Source: Diphasiastrum complanatum (lineage: Eukaryota; Streptophyta; Lycopodiopsida; Lycopodiales; Lycopodiaceae). From it: a DNA stretch of 64,000 nucleotides. The position numbers and the translations under genes were made by a program. Positions 1 to 11,977 of the stretch are shown here, one piece after another. Each line of letters begins with the position of its first letter. Position 1 is the first letter of the stretch. The DNA is taken from NCBI GenBank assembly GCA_029204225.1, contig MU832130.1, positions 1-64,000 on the forward strand. The letters run 5' to 3'. Under the pieces are notes generated by a model. The model searched no databases and had not been told where the DNA came from. It saw only the letters and a list, made by a program, of their open reading frames with translations.

Positions 1-730
1 GGTGCTCTAATTCCGCTCACAAGCGGATGCTGAACAATCATGTGCAAGGACTCTCTCGGTCAATCGCCGCAGGTCACCTGTGCTGCGCTCGTGGATGCAC
101 CACCATGTAACGGGCCTCAGCTGATCCTCCCTCCGCCGACTCTGCTCTCCATCGAAAGGACGCCTAAACCCTAAAAGACATGGAATTAGGGCATGGAAAT
201 TGAAATTTGTGATACGGACGTAGACGGGCGGAACGGAGGTCATAGGAATCTATGTTGGCATGTGAAAATGCATTCTAGGCTCAGACATCATCTGAATCGG
301 TTGCCCACAAGTCATTTTCTGAAATGGCAAAAATACACAAGCATTTGGAATGTGGTGTTCAAATCTCACTAGGCGTGCCATAATGGCTGAAACTGACGTC
401 ATAGTAATTACCGTGGGCTTGAAGAAAGGTGGTCTAGAGCCGAATTACGCTCGATTTAGTTGCCTACAGCTCAATGTCAACACTTGCAAAAGATCAAGCC
501 TACACTTACCAAATATCAAAAACTGATCGTTTCGCTCTCCACGAAGCTCAGATCCCCCTGGCACCGTGCACACCACCTCCGTATCGCCGAGTAGATGTCT
601 ACCGACTATCCACATGCGAAGATTGGACGCCTATAGCTCACCAAAAAAAAATTTGCCTCTAGTAGCGCGGTTCTGCCCGCGAGGAGGCCCAAAAATCTGA
701 TATTCTGGTTTTTTTTTTTTTAAACGATTC
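1..730. other. Unassigned 5' stretch, no supported gene
   Basis: The first 250 bases are relatively GC-rich and hold a 78-codon minus-strand open frame (243 to 7) that matches no family I recognise. A second short frame at 474-662 also looks like chance. A poly(T) run lies near 708-721. A first exon of a host gene cannot be excluded, but no splice signals or domain support one. Confidence 0.3.
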
Positions 731-788
731 TTGCAGCGAATCGTGATCCGTAGAATCGCGAACCCAACGAATCGCAATTCGCTGCAAC
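731..788. repeat. Short foldback repeat
   Basis: The arms beginning TTGCAGCGAATCG and ending GAATCGCAATTCGCTGCAA are imperfect inverted repeats about 20 bases long around a short centre. The same CGCTGCAAC terminus appears at 3518-3524, so the two may belong to one foldback or MITE-like family. No coding capacity is present. Confidence 0.45.
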
Positions 789-2899
789 TATGATAGAAAC
801 AATAACGATAAATATCGTGTACTTTAGCGAAATCAATCTATCTAAAGTTGTTTTTTCATATCCAATGACTAAATCCAAAGCTTGTCCAATTTCTACCACT
901 CAATTTTTTTACAAGGTGACACATGATTGATTGTTTTGAATGTTCCTATCAAATTTTTTTGAATGTACCAATGTTATGTCTAGGACAAAATTAAGTGAGC
1001 CTTCTAGTTGACTATGCATGTTGTAATTCTACTTTCTACACAACAAATTCCTACAAATGATGATTGGCATTCATGGTCCTTATGAATAACTTACAATCTA
1101 TATACATGTCAACATCCATTCATTATTGTTTTTATATGGCATTCTTAGTTGATACAAATAGCTTGGGACCTCTCTATTGGTACAAGCATTTATTTCAATG
1201 GCTACAATAGAATTTACAAGATCATTGGTATTAGCCCGCTTGTTTAGTTGGCATGGTACTTATATTTAAGACGCAACATATTTATCATATTATTTTCATG
1301 TCAATTCAATTGCCATGTTATATCGAGGAATGTCTTTTGCATTTCTAAGTGATTTGACGTATGCGTAACGCTATATGTTTTACTACTCACATTCTCATTC
1401 CCTCGTTTCAATAAAATTCCCTCAAGTGCAAGGGGGTCCTCTTGGTACATGATAGCTATGTTCCCTTGTCGTTGAATGATTCTTTATGATGCACATGGGC
1501 AAAGGACAAAGGACAAAGGCTTACTATTGGTATTTGGTAAGAAGATTCCTTGGCTAGTAGTTGGCAATACAGTGCTTATGTAACACATAGGCAAAGTCGT
1601 CTTCTTGGTATTTGAAGTAGTATCCCCTTCCAAAGACTTGAGACATCATGTATGCATTGATCCTTCCATTTTGTATTGTTGGTTAGCTACCTTTTAGTAG
1701 TTGATTGAGAGAAATGTTTTGCTGGTTGAGTATTAGAGACCAAAACGACCAATAGGTATCCTTTATTCATTGCTTAAGTGATGACCCCATTTTTTTAAGT
1801 TATGGGCCTTGAGTACATTTAGATGATTCTAGCAATCCCGATAAGGTCATGAATCTTAGCCTTAGTCTTGCTCATAGTTTCTACAACTGCAATAAAATGA
1901 ACTAACTAACTCACACCACAAGAATGCCAAAGATAACTCCAGATAATTAGTTGCTGAAAGATAGGACTTCCTGGAACCAGAGAGTTGAAGCGATGTACCT
2001 CTGTAGAGGATCACTGCCAAATAGGCTAGATAGCAAATGATAGAATGGGCCAGCCCCTCAATCATTGAAAGAAATGGCCCCAAAAGACCAAAGAAAATGG
2101 AGACCAAAAGTGGATCATTGTTGTGAAACGATCCTCGTCGGTTGAATGTGGGAACCAGCATTTCAAACTAGGTCATATGATCAACAATGCAAGTACTACA
2201 AATGTTTTTTAGCTGAAGTTCAGCTCATTGTAGATGGTGCTGAGACCCTAGTTGGGAATTGACCTACCATTTTGTCCTTATTTGCTAAAAAATATGCTTA
2301 ATTCATACTTGTAATGATTCATTGTAAGTTGCACAAAGAATGCAGTTGAGAGCTTTTGGGAGTAAGCACCAGCCTTGAAGGCAAACTTTCAACCAGACCT
2401 TCAAGATTTCACCATGGCACATGCTGGAGAGCAACTTGACTCTAAGACAGATCTCAGCATCATAGTGAGAACTTACAGGACCATGTTTGTTACCAGCCAA
2501 GGCTAATTTGACCCATGATGATGACATTAACCCCAGATGAGGCTCAAAGAAACTTCGTATGATTTTCTTTTTACAATTTTATCTGTTGGAAATTTCCCTA
2601 TGGCTGTATGATGGATGTTCTACTAGTATGTACTATGATTCAGCTGTGAACAGTTTATGAATGTGGTGAGACTAACCACTGACAGCTCAGTCAGCTATGA
2701 GCTTGTGTTGTGCAACACAGGTTCGAGCATGCTGGACAAGTGTGAATTGGACAAAGGCATAGCCATGATGGGTTCCAATACCTGGCATCGCAGTTAGCAA
2801 GCATAACCTCAGGTATAACTGCCTCATGAACATCATGCCGCAAAATTACACAAAGTATGAGCAGCAAGTGAACCATGGGTCTTCTTGGTATGATGCACA
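789..2899. other. AT-rich unassigned DNA
   Basis: About 2.1 kb without a recognisable gene. The longest open frame (minus, 2161-1862, 99 codons) shows no family motif and no codon pattern that sets it apart from neighbouring noise. I see no LTR or polypurine tract here. Confidence 0.3.
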
Positions 2900-3524
2900 G
2901 TTGCAGGTTCCGTTCTGGAATGCAATCCGGAATGTGATCCGGGAATTTCAATTAGGGTTTCCCGGAACGCAAAAAAAAAATTGTTTTTTTGTTTTGGGTG
3001 CCAATATGGGTATCAGATTAAAGGTGTTTTCAAGAGCAATTCACTTATCTAGTTTGCTCGGAGTTCCAAGAGGAGTGCAGTCCAATTTTGGGCCATTAAG
3101 TGATTCTTTATTGAACATCTTTATTTCTGTACTATCTGAAATGAAATCACATGGAAACGTATTAAATGGCAGCAAACCAACAACAATTATGAAGCATAAG
3201 CACCCATCTCGGAAGCATAAGCATAAGCATCCCTTCGAACGGTCGTGTGTGTGTGAGTTCTCTGTGTCGAAAGTCTCTACTAATCTGCTTTCATATGCCA
3301 TTTGTAACAGAGTTTATAGTTGTTTCAACTACAATCTTAGATTGTTATCATTCCATCATGTCCACCATCCAATTAGGGTTTAGTTAGTATTAAACTATCA
3401 AAAACAAACATTTGGCCATCAGTCTTTTTTCCACAAAAAAAAATTGCGATCCGGGTCGCAGATCGCTGACGTTCCGGATCGCGCAATCCGGGACGTTTTG
3501 CAGCATATCGCAATCCGCTGCAAC
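2900..3524. mobile_element. Candidate TIR/foldback element
   Basis: The segment starts GTTGCAG and ends CTGCAAC. Both ends carry GC-rich, ATCCGG/CCGGAT-rich sequence that pairs imperfectly when one end is reversed. It is flanked by near-identical direct repeats: TCTTGGTATGATGCACA just before it and TCTGGTATGATGTACA just after it. The interior has no transposase, so it would be non-autonomous. The flanking repeat (16-17 bp) is longer than the usual 8-9 bp of hAT or Mutator elements, so the family is left open. Confidence 0.4.
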
Positions 3525-3540
3525 TCTGGTATGATGTACA

Positions 3541-5530
3541 AAAGCGCCTAGCTTGCCATCAAAATACAGTCAAGAATGGGAATCATTATGAAGACTAGCA
3601 ATCAAATAAATGTTCATGCCAAGACTTAAGTAAAAACCTTATGTTATTTAATAGGAGTCATTTCCTAATCTCCTTTGAGCTTTGGTGAAAACGCCCATAT
3701 TGGAAGTGTGATTAAGGAGTAACCAATACTCATCTTAAAAGGGAGCCCTTGTCTCAAAAAAAATCACTTTAGCTACCTTCCTTCTGCTACTCATTCATAT
3801 CAAGCTAGTTACATTTGCAGGCTCTCCCTTTTGCCCTTGAGAGCATTAGTAAGACTTGTACAGCAGTTTTTCTACTTTCTTGCTAGTCAGAGACTATTGT
3901 GAACTCTTAGCAACTTCTTGTGACTATAATAGCAGTTTCCACAACCTTTTTCTTTTCAGATGTACCGTTTTGTAAGACTTTCATCAAGTGTATTTTTGTG
4001 GCAAACAAATCAAGAATTGGCCACGAACCAGGTCTCCCATTTTCAGTTCTTGAAATTTTCTGTTTCGCAAAATTGGATTATGGTTACAGTTTGGCACCAC
4101 AATATTTTGATTCTGGGTTATGGTTACAGTGTGGCACCGCGATTGATTTTGAAGAGTTTAACCACAACTGTTACACTTGTACTCTTATATCTCACTTCAC
4201 ATTTGTTATGTTTTTGCTGAGTTTAACTTTTTAGGCAACACGCATGCACGCACGCGTACGCGCACGTGCACACAAGCCCATCAGTTGTTGTTTGGCTAAC
4301 CATGGTCAAGTACCACCCACATGAGCAAGTGGTCAATCTAACCCTGCCCATTCTAACTGGGCATTCAAAGTAGGAGAGAAAAGCTCTTTGCCTACGGAAG
4401 CTGTAGTGTGCAAGCCATCTTCAATGGCTGGTTTAAAAAACTCAATAAATTATTTACATGATACCAACTGTTGGAGATCACAGTTATGTGCATTCGACTT
4501 CTTCACGAGGGTTTGAAAGTCTTAATGTTCATACTCAAAACTTTGTTCTTAATGTAGTTTCCCTTGCTCATTTGAACAGCTTAGGATGTGTTGAAATTGT
4601 TCAATATTGATGACTAAAGATGCACTTCAACTTGAAAATATGTTCTTCAAGTAGTTCCCTTGCTCATTTCAACAGCTTAGGATGTTTTGAAAATTTTCAG
4701 AATTGTTGACTGGAATTGCGGTTTGGATTCCTCGCTCACAAGGGCGGTGGAGGGCCATGAATAGCTCCCTTGTTTTCGTAGATGGCGTAGAGAATTCCAT
4801 AAACCCTCCATCCCAAGAGCTACTCTCCGAGTCATGGAGCTCGTCCATCTCTGAGCCTGATCTCATGCCAGTAGCACGTCCGTCCCATAGCACAAGTGTT
4901 GTCACCAAGGCATAGCATAATCACCCTCTAGGACCTACAACACCATAGCTCCCAATCCTCTTGGAAAAGCTTCTCCAAAAATAAATCTCTTTTTCTCTGT
5001 TCGCATGGCATCCTTGTATAGACCAGAGCCAACAACATTAGAGGCACATGCCTTTTATGGTAGGTGAGGTAAGGTCCCATCCTCGCCGGCATGGGCAATT
5101 AAGGACCAGACCAGTTATGTCTTTCTGTCTTTTCGAAACGTAACAATGCCTGACAGAACTACCATTTAAAGAAGGATGACAATAGTGTTGGTGGTACGGG
5201 ATGCCAATCCTATTCATGGCTTAAGCGTACACCATAGACAATAAGCTCTATGTCTCCAATGAGAACCCAGTTAACGGGAAGAGGTTTGAGAGTGTTTGTA
5301 CAGTTAAAGGTGTTAGCGGTGATATACAGGCAATAGAATTGTCTATTAAAACATTGGATGTCCGATAATTTGAGCTTCTCCAAGCTGTAGTGTGGCCAGA
5401 TACGCTCAAATCATGAAAGAAACTGTGTATCTTAATCTATATCAAGGATACGAAAGAGATACTGTCCCTAACGGCCTTAATGTACCCCACAAGAACCAGC
5501 GACCACTGGGTCAGGTGGCAAGGACCACCA
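3541..5530. other. Unassigned DNA with a local duplication and alternating Pu-Py tract
   Basis: No supported gene. A purine-pyrimidine alternating stretch (CACGCATGCACGCACGCGTA and following bases, 4238-4275) could adopt Z-DNA. Two diverged copies of a roughly 65-bp unit (4549-4612 and 4640-4709, sharing CCCTTGCTCATTT and AACAGCTTAGGATG) form a local tandem duplication. Confidence 0.4.
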
Positions 5531-5779
5531 ATAGGTGACCACCAGCAGGGGCAACGACTCACACCCTAATCTGGGCACCCAGAATAATATTATAGCTCAT
5601 TGTGTCACTCTAGGTGACCTGATGAGTACACACACCCCAATCCAAGCACTCGATGAGTCAAAGTTACATCGAATCGTAGTTCGAACCATGAAGCGTGGTT
5701 CGAAGCATCAAATCGTTCGTGGCCGGTTCAAACCAGCCTCTGCTGGAAAAAGCCCAGTGGATGCCAGAACCGCGTGCCC

Positions 5780-5782
<3 letters not shown>

Positions 5783-5859
<77 letters not shown>
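5783..5859. repeat. (GA)n microsatellite at a LINE 3' end
   Basis: About 38 GA units, immediately followed by the inverted 3' terminus of a minus-strand LINE (AATTAGAATTAGAATTATTATTATTAAC). On the LINE sense strand it is a (CT)n tail. Confidence 0.95.
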
Positions 5860-5862
<3 letters not shown>

Positions 5863-6237
5863 AGAATTAGAATTATTATTATTAACATCTTTTGGTACCC
5901 AAAGGTACGTAAGACAAAAAGAGAGTACAAGCGTGAGGAGCATTGTCCGCATACGGACTTATTTACTAATGAGAAGAAAAGAACTAGTATATCTATCTCT
6001 CTATCTTTTAAGAAAAAGTATCAAAGCTTGACCACCAGCTTGTGAGGATACAAAGCGAGAGCTTAACCACCTGCTCTGCGGAGGAGACTAGCTACGAGCG
6101 AGCTGAAAGTAATGAGTGATGGTAGTAGTGGAGCGTGATGTAGGCTAGCGGGAAGCACGTGAAGACCTGGTAGCACTGGACCTAGCGGAAGCATGTGAAA
6201 CTCTCTGTCTTCGATCTTCGAACGGGAACAGAGAGAG

Positions 6238-6238
<1 letters not shown>
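5860..6238 (-). mobile_element. LINE copy 1: severely 5'-truncated 3' end
   Basis: Read on the minus strand, this carries a decayed basic C-terminus of ORF2 and then a 3' UTR. It ends with a hairpin (GTACC-TTTG-GGTAC, 5895-5908), AAAAGATGTTAATAAT and an ATTCT-rich tail. It is homologous in layout to the better copies ending at 6791, 24150, 32120, 33540 and 38590, but clearly diverged from them. Both ends abut GA tracts (5783-5859 and 6239-6293), so the whole copy sits within one microsatellite. Assignment rests on the terminal motif order, since too little coding sequence remains for a domain call. Confidence 0.65.
5895..5908 (-). other. LINE 3'-terminal hairpin, GTACC variant
   Basis: A perfect 5-bp stem GTACC/GGTAC with a TTTG loop on the LINE sense strand. 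It takes the place of ATGCC-TTTT-GGCAT in other copies, so stem bases on both sides have changed together. In stringent-type LINEs such a 3' hairpin is what the reverse transcriptase recognises. Confidence 0.7.

Positions 6239-6293
<55 letters not shown>
6239..6293. repeat. (GA)n microsatellite at the 5' junction of LINE copy 1
   Basis: An uninterrupted run of about 27 GA units between the truncated LINE and unrelated sequence (GGCATTTGCC...). Confidence 0.95.
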
Positions 6294-6294
<1 letters not shown>

Positions 6295-6770
6295 CATTTG
6301 CCATTGGAGGAGATAGCTATTAGTATTGGAGCAAAAAAAATTGCCATTGAGGGTTTAGGGTGTTTAAGCATTTGTGATTTGTGCAGTGTGTGAACATGAT
6401 ACATCAATGTGCATTTCAAGATCAATGATTGTGCATTGAATCTTAAATCCGTGATCATTCAAGAATGATGAATCAACATTGATAGCTTGATTTTGATATG
6501 TGAGATCATAGATGGTAGATCTTGATTGATGGGGTTGAGTGTGGGCATTGTGGGAGGGGTGTAGGAACTTAGTGGTTGGATTTGGCAACTAGTTAGGAGT
6601 TAGAAGTTAGAAATTAGCAGTAACCATTGATCCTTTTTAGTGGTTAGTAGTTACTAGTTAGTAACTACCATTTAGTTAATAGCTGGAAGTGGAAGTTGTT
6701 TAGGTTTAGAGCTTAGGGCTTTAAGCGTAGATACTAGATTCCAGAAATTAGATTAGGACAGAGAGAGCCT
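6294..6770. other. Unassigned spacer
   Basis: About 480 bases of low-complexity AT-rich sequence between two LINE copies, with repeated TTAGTAG/TAGTTAG words at 6590-6680. No coding signal. Confidence 0.4.
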
Positions 6771-8140
6771 AGAAAGAAAGAAAGAAAGAAAGCTTTATTA
6801 ATGTCTTTTCCATGCCAAAAGGCATATAAGACCAAATGGACTACATGTCAAGTATGTGAAAACCGTGGGAGCGTATATAAACGTCTCCAAGAAAAAACTA
6901 TGCATAAAAGAGAAATGAACAACATAACTATAAATTACAAATTGCCAACTGTCCATATAGCTGCCAGGAGTAGAGTAATATCATGTAGTGCTGCTGCTGA
7001 AGAAAGATGTGATACGAGCTGTGACATGAGGTAACATGGACCGTCGCTGACGTCGTCTAGGAGGGTGAAAACTGTGTGCTCTCGTAACATGGCGTGAAGT
7101 GCGAACTGCAGCATGACTATGAGTGATACACTGTCTCTGACATCGGTGAGGTGGTATGTCATCGTCATCGTCATCAGACCGTGTCCGTCTCCTGGTGAAG
7201 AAGGATGTAATCTGAGCCTGAGAGCTAGGATGTGGCCGATTAGCTGACTGGTACATATCCTGGCGCAGCAAGACCATCTCTCGTAGCATAAGTGCGACAC
7301 AACGAGAGTCCTCATAACCAATCAGTGCTCTGAGTGTAGTAGGCATGTCACGGAATAGACAGTGATATCTCCCTCTAATCTCATAATGTATGGGGCATCT
7401 GAAGATGAAATGCTCCTCGGACTCTATCTCATGAAGGGGACATAGCAGGCATAGTCTCTCCTCTCGTGGTGTACCCTGGAATCTACCTGTCTCACTAACC
7501 AGCTGATGGGAGGAGACTCTAAACTGTCCCAAAGTGAAACGGAGACCGTGTGATAGCCCAAAGGACAAATAGCGAGGTAAAACTCGAAGACCAATGGCAT
7601 CCTGCTCCAGAAAGTGAGTCCGGTAGTAGTCAGGCTTAAACCCCAGCTGATGTCGCCGAGTACGGTCGAGATATGCTCTGTATAAAAAACATCTAATATA
7701 CTGGTGTGTACCCAAAGGGAGATCAGTGATAGTGATACCAAATACTTCCATGAGGAAGTGTGATGCCTGAGAGAACCATGATAGCCTGTATCCCTGAGTC
7801 TGAAGGTGATGAGAGGACATGAGTGCAATTCACGTATACCGCTTCTCTGTATCAAGAAGTGCATGAGCTCTCTGGATGTACGTGATGAGCTGGAAGGCTG
7901 CCTCAATCTGAATAGGGGGGGTGGCAAACTCCGCAAGGATGATCTCATGTGGAACCGAGGGCTTCGCTCGAATCATGCGAGCTAACATGGTGGTCTATAG
8001 GCGTGAAATGCTGGACCAATGTGAGGATGATAGTCCTGTACACCATATCTCTGCCGCATACAATGTTGAGGGGGTGACGATGGTGTCAAACAGTCTGCAC
8101 TTACTCGGGGCATCTCGAATAGACTTACGGAAGCAGAGGG
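6771..8140 (-). mobile_element. LINE copy 2: 3' half of ORF2 plus 3' UTR
   Basis: Minus-strand frames (7820-6981 and 7948-7424) encode the C-terminal third of a LINE ORF2. They include the thumb region, a C-x2-C...H-x4-C zinc-binding motif (LCLLC...HFIFRC), a PIP-box-like motif QAQITSFF (codons 7220-7197), an aspartate run, an Arg/His-rich segment and a terminal ARITSFF. The 3' UTR ends in the ATGCC-hairpin, TTAATAAAGC and a (CTTT)n tail (6771-6791 in plus coordinates). The 5' truncation at about 8140 joins CT/GA-rich DNA. Frameshifts separate the two frames, so it is not functional. Confidence 0.85.
6812..6825 (-). other. LINE 3'-terminal hairpin, ATGCC type
   Basis: Perfect ATGCC-TTTT-GGCAT stem-loop about 20 bases before the tail, the form shared with the plus-strand copies. 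Confidence 0.8.
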
Positions 8141-8238
8141 AGAGAGAGATCTATCATTAGAGAGAGAGGGAGAGGAGAGAGAGATCACTTGGATTCTGAC
8201 TCCGTACTCTTGAGAGAGAGAGAGAGAGAGGGCCACCA
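8141..8238. repeat. Interrupted GA-rich tracts
   Basis: Several GA runs (8143-8153, 8159-8190, 8213-8230) lie between the 5' junction of LINE copy 2 and the start of the hAT relic. Confidence 0.8.
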
Positions 8239-10170
8239 TGCCGAGAGATAGGGATCCCCTGTGGGTCACGTTACCATCGCAGCGGCCTATGGCACATCGG
8301 GCACGAAGAGATGGACTTGCAGATACTGTCACCTCAATTACACAGGAGGGCCCACACACATCAGGGCACATTTGTTAGGTTTGAGGGGGTACGAGATTGC
8401 CCCTTGCATGTATGCTCCTAACACGATACTCTCCTGTTGCACCGGACGAGGTTGGCCCTTCGAGGTTGGGGCCCAGAGAGAGAGGTAAACATTCAACTCT
8501 TACACTTCAAACATTTCATTTTTTGAAATTTGACTATTGATTTTTACATGTTACAGGTTAATGTCCAATGATTAGTCCAGACTCCACTTAACACTGCAAT
8601 AGAACTGGTCATGAGGCTTGCTTTGAGTGTCTGATTTTCAATTGCTAGTCACCAATTGAATGTCTAGGGTCAATGGAATCTAGATTATGGTTCACTTGAA
8701 TTCCAATGCCATGCTGCAGTGTATGGTTATACAGGTCGCCACGGACAATGCGGCGAATTGTGTTGCCATGGGTAGGCTCATTAATGAGACCTACCCCCAC
8801 ATCTTTTGGACACCTCGTGCTACACATTGCCAGGACTTGTTGGTTGAGGATGTGGCCAACATACCATGGACCGCGGAGGTCCTACGCACCAGACGTTCCT
8901 TGGTGAGATCACCAAGAGGCCAAGGATCCATGTTCAGGAGACACTCCACCTTGGATGTCTTAAGACCTGCCCCCCACCAATTATGCAACTCAAATTTAAG
9001 TGCGCAGCTATCGGTAATTAGAATTTACTATTTAGTAATGGCTATTGTAGTTTGTAACTTTGTGAGCACCAGAGAGGTATATCGCTTACTATATTGACCT
9101 GTTGCACGACTCCTTAGTACTTACTACTTCCTAGCAACTACTGTTTGAAATCTGAAATTTGAATTTTCAATTGATGAATCATCATTAAATCACTTGACAT
9201 TCATGATTCAAATGAACTATAATGTGCCATGCAAGCTTGAGGAAGTCCAGCGCCTATGGCAGAGCAGATGGGAGTGGTTTCACAAGCCCTTGCATGCCAT
9301 GGCCCACATACTCCATCTACTTTGGGGGAGTGAGGTGCAGTACCTTGATAGGGAGCTCAGGGATAGCTGGAATGCCTATGTCTCCCGAGTTTATCCTGAT
9401 GTACACGACCATGCTAACCTGTTGGATGAGCTCTAGATATTCAGGCATGAGACCTTGGAGTTCCGGCGCTTTTGAGAGACGGTAATAAACTGACCGTTAC
9501 AGTTTAAACTTTACATTTTACTGCACAATTACTCAATCACATTGTTGGTAGCTACATTTATTTACTTACATAAGTTACATGGGAATCAAGATGGCTATTG
9601 TCAGAGTTTGTCTGCAACGGAAAGCGGACTCATTCGCGCAATGCGCACACCTGCGGGCCGCGCAGGGGATCCCATCCCCACCGCCTAGCCACCCGCCTCT
9701 TTCCCACTTGACCCCAAAAGGGCTGATACCAGGGGACAAGGGTATTATGTCTACTTTCAGCTTATATTTGGGTGATGTCTTAGTCTCCATTTACTTATGG
9801 GATGATGATTGCACTCTTTCTGGTGCATCCACGGAGGCAGCCGGGCGGCCTGTGCGTAGCTTGCCCCCCAATAGCTATAACTTGCAACTACTAACTCCTC
9901 CTTGAACTGTGATTCAGGCCAACTGCGTCCCGTGTCATGGTGGTCGAAGTTAGGATTGATGTGCACAAATTGCACCGCCTTGCCATCAGGATCCTCTCGC
10001 AGGATTGCAATACAATTGTTTGTGAGAGAAGCTGGAGTGTTCATTCCTTGATTCACACTAATAAGAGGAATCGACTCTCCTCTGTGCAGTTGGAGAGGTT
10101 GGTGTACGTACACGCCAACCTGAGACTTTTGGGTAGACTCCAACCACTGCAGAGACTATCCAGGTAAGCC
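8239..10170 (+). pseudogene. hAT transposase relic
   Basis: Successive plus-strand fragments follow the order of a plant hAT transposase. First is a BED-type zinc finger near 8290-8400 (WTCRYCHLNYTGG...RAHLLG). Then comes a DUF659-like block (VATDNAANCVAMGRL, ATHCQDLLVEDVANI) at 8730-8900 and a middle block (KLEEVQRLWQSRWEWFHKPL) at 9230-9440. The C-terminal dimerisation region (LHRLAIRILSQDCN, CERSWSVHSLIHTNKRNRL) lies at 9967-10080 just after a WW motif. The blocks are in different frames with stops between them. GT/AG-like boundaries at 8488/8552 and 9480 suggest the ancestral gene had introns. No terminal inverted repeats or 8-bp duplications were identified. Confidence 0.8.
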
Positions 10171-10763
10171 ATAAACTATAATTTCTAACATGTGATCCCA
10201 GATACTAGATAGTAGTATGTACGGTTCTAGGAGAGCTTAGAGTGTAGATTAGTTACTAGTAGATAGATCATAGTAGTTTGTAACTACATAGTATTGATGA
10301 GCATTGAGTTGTTTACATATCATCAGACATGTGGCATTACACTGGACTCATGAGTCATATGTATTATGGATTCTGAACTTTGTAGACAGAAGACTAATAT
10401 CATGGAAAGTCGATTATCTAATATCAATAAAGGTTTTAGAGTTTTGATTTTAATACTTATGTATTTGCCATTTGCCATTTTGATATCCTGACTACTTTGT
10501 AGACATAATGACTGTGGCTTGCCGCTTATCACAATTGTTTCTGAATCAACAAAATTTCAGGTCAAGTGTATTGATTAATCCAGGATGGGTTTGTGTTTCA
10601 TTGCTATCAAACATGTGGATTTTAAAAAAGCATTTTCCGGTCTATCAGACATTACTTGGAACTTCATATGTGAATATTGGATTGTACTATGTAGAATCTA
10701 GATAAATTTTTTTGGTTTCCTCTATTGAAACATTTAGATGCATTAGTGTAGGTTTTATATATG
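10171..10763. other. Unassigned spacer
   Basis: AT-rich sequence with no supported gene. It lies just 3' of the terminal exon of the unrecognised minus-strand gene and could include its 3' UTR (for example AATAAA-like words on the minus strand), but that is not demonstrable. Confidence 0.3.
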
Positions 10764-11076
10764 TCACTTCTTTCTTATGCATGAGAGAAACAATGATATA
10801 TGATCGTACTCCTTAGGCCGATCCTTCAAATAGTTGTACTCATCTTCAACCTTCTCAAACATTGTCATAACCTTCTTGTTTATTCTTTTCTTGACACTGC
10901 AAATAAGTTTGACACAAAATTACAATCTTAAGCAGTAGGTAATGTGACAAAGGCATTGCTCCAACTGTCAGATGATTCAGAACCTACCTAGCTACCATAT
11001 CACCGCAAATTTCAACTATACTCCTAAACCCTGACTCCACAATCTCCTTAGCAAGCAAATCCTTGTACAGTTGTAC
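10764..11076 (-). CDS. Unrecognised host gene, two 3'-terminal exons
   Basis: Two minus-strand coding exons are joined by canonical splice signals. The exon at 11076-10988 (89 bp) is preceded by a poly(T)-GCTAG acceptor and followed by donor GTAGGT. After a 91-bp intron (10987-10897) ending TTTGCAG, the exon at 10896-10764 (133 bp) ends in TGA. The split serine codon (AG/T) keeps the frame, giving 29 + 1 + 43 residues: YKDLLAKEIVESGFRSIVEI, then a lysine-rich run and MFEKVEDEYNYLKDRPKEYD. I do not recognise the family. The exons are free of stops and frameshifts, unlike all surrounding transposon relics, which favours a host gene. Upstream exons are not identified. The first visible exon starts in phase 0, as the exon after thioredoxin exon 12973-12869 would need to, but no homology argues that they are one gene. 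Confidence 0.5.
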
Positions 11077-11225
11077 CTAGCAAAAAAAAATTTAAAAATA
11101 AAAATGAGAGGTTCAAATTGTTTTCCGATTCGAACCTGGCCTACCGGTTCGAACCGGAAAGAATCATACAGAATCGGCCGATTCGAATCGGGGTGTAACC
11201 TTGCGATGAGTACAAGCTACCGGTC
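11077..11225. repeat. CCGGTTCGAA-rich repeat copy 1
   Basis: Dense TTCGAA/CCGGTTCG/GATTCGAA words (about 11110-11200) forming short palindromes. The same words recur at 52640-52805, also next to a poly(A)-like run. This suggests a dispersed short repeat family. Confidence 0.5.
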
Positions 11226-11977
11226 ATGCAGCTGGGCAAGGCTTGTAGATCCGACGTGCAACTAACTAAGTCAACCCATGAGGGGCCAACAAGCCGTGAC
11301 TAGGGTTAGCTGGTTGAACTCCAGAGTGGACTAGAAGGCCACTTAGGCACACACGATGAAGCATAGGGTTGGCACTTCATCTAAGCCACTATGCCTATCT
11401 CATGAGCCAAGACTTGCTTCAGCTAGCCTCATGGCATCTCGTTCCCCTAGCAAGTAATTGGCTTAAAGTTTGCCTATGGATGGGAGGAGATCCATTCTTT
11501 CACCAACCAGTTGGTTTCTTGAGGAGCGTGGAGAGCTAAATTCCTTACATTTGGTACCAAAGCTTTTGGTTAGACGGAGACAGGAGCTCCTAGGAGGCTG
11601 CCACATGTGGAGAGAGAGTTTAGGACCTATGGGAGGGTGCCACGAAGACCGAAGTGTCTCTTGTAGGAGGTCGTTGGAGGAGCACCAAAAGAAGGGGCAT
11701 TATGTGGTGAAAAAGAGGGTTGGATAATCCATTTTAATAACGGTTTTTTGCACCAAAGAGGTCTAGGAGAGGATTCACATAAGGGAGGAGTGGTTTTATG
11801 CCAAATTTCCATTCATTTGAAGGGCAGCATGGACACTTAGCAACTGCATAGAAAGAAAACTAATTGTGTCTCTACAAATTCTTATTGTGAAATACTAATG
11901 AAAGTACCTAATAATATATTTGAGTAGATGCAAGTCCACAAATTTATCTTCAGTTCGGAAGAGGATTACGCCCTCCA
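11226..11977. other. Unassigned spacer
   Basis: No supported gene. A GA-poor, mixed-composition stretch with short chance frames (11470-11727). Confidence 0.3.

Noticed and set aside
2826-3383. 185-codon plus-strand frame
   Set aside because: It runs through a foldback repeat and low-complexity His/Lys repeats (KHKHK). No domain or splice support.
3920-4234. Overlapping plus-strand frames and a possible 12-nt microexon (TTTTCAG-ATGTACCGTTTT-GTAAGA)
   Set aside because: The splice-like signals are suggestive, but the coding content is too short and matches no family.
5535-6045. Long open frames with (RE)n or (SL)n peptides
   Set aside because: They are translations of GA/CT microsatellites in several frames, not genes.
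8239-10170. hAT relic as a domesticated host gene
   Set aside because: Stops and frame changes separate the conserved blocks, so there is no sign of a preserved reading frame.
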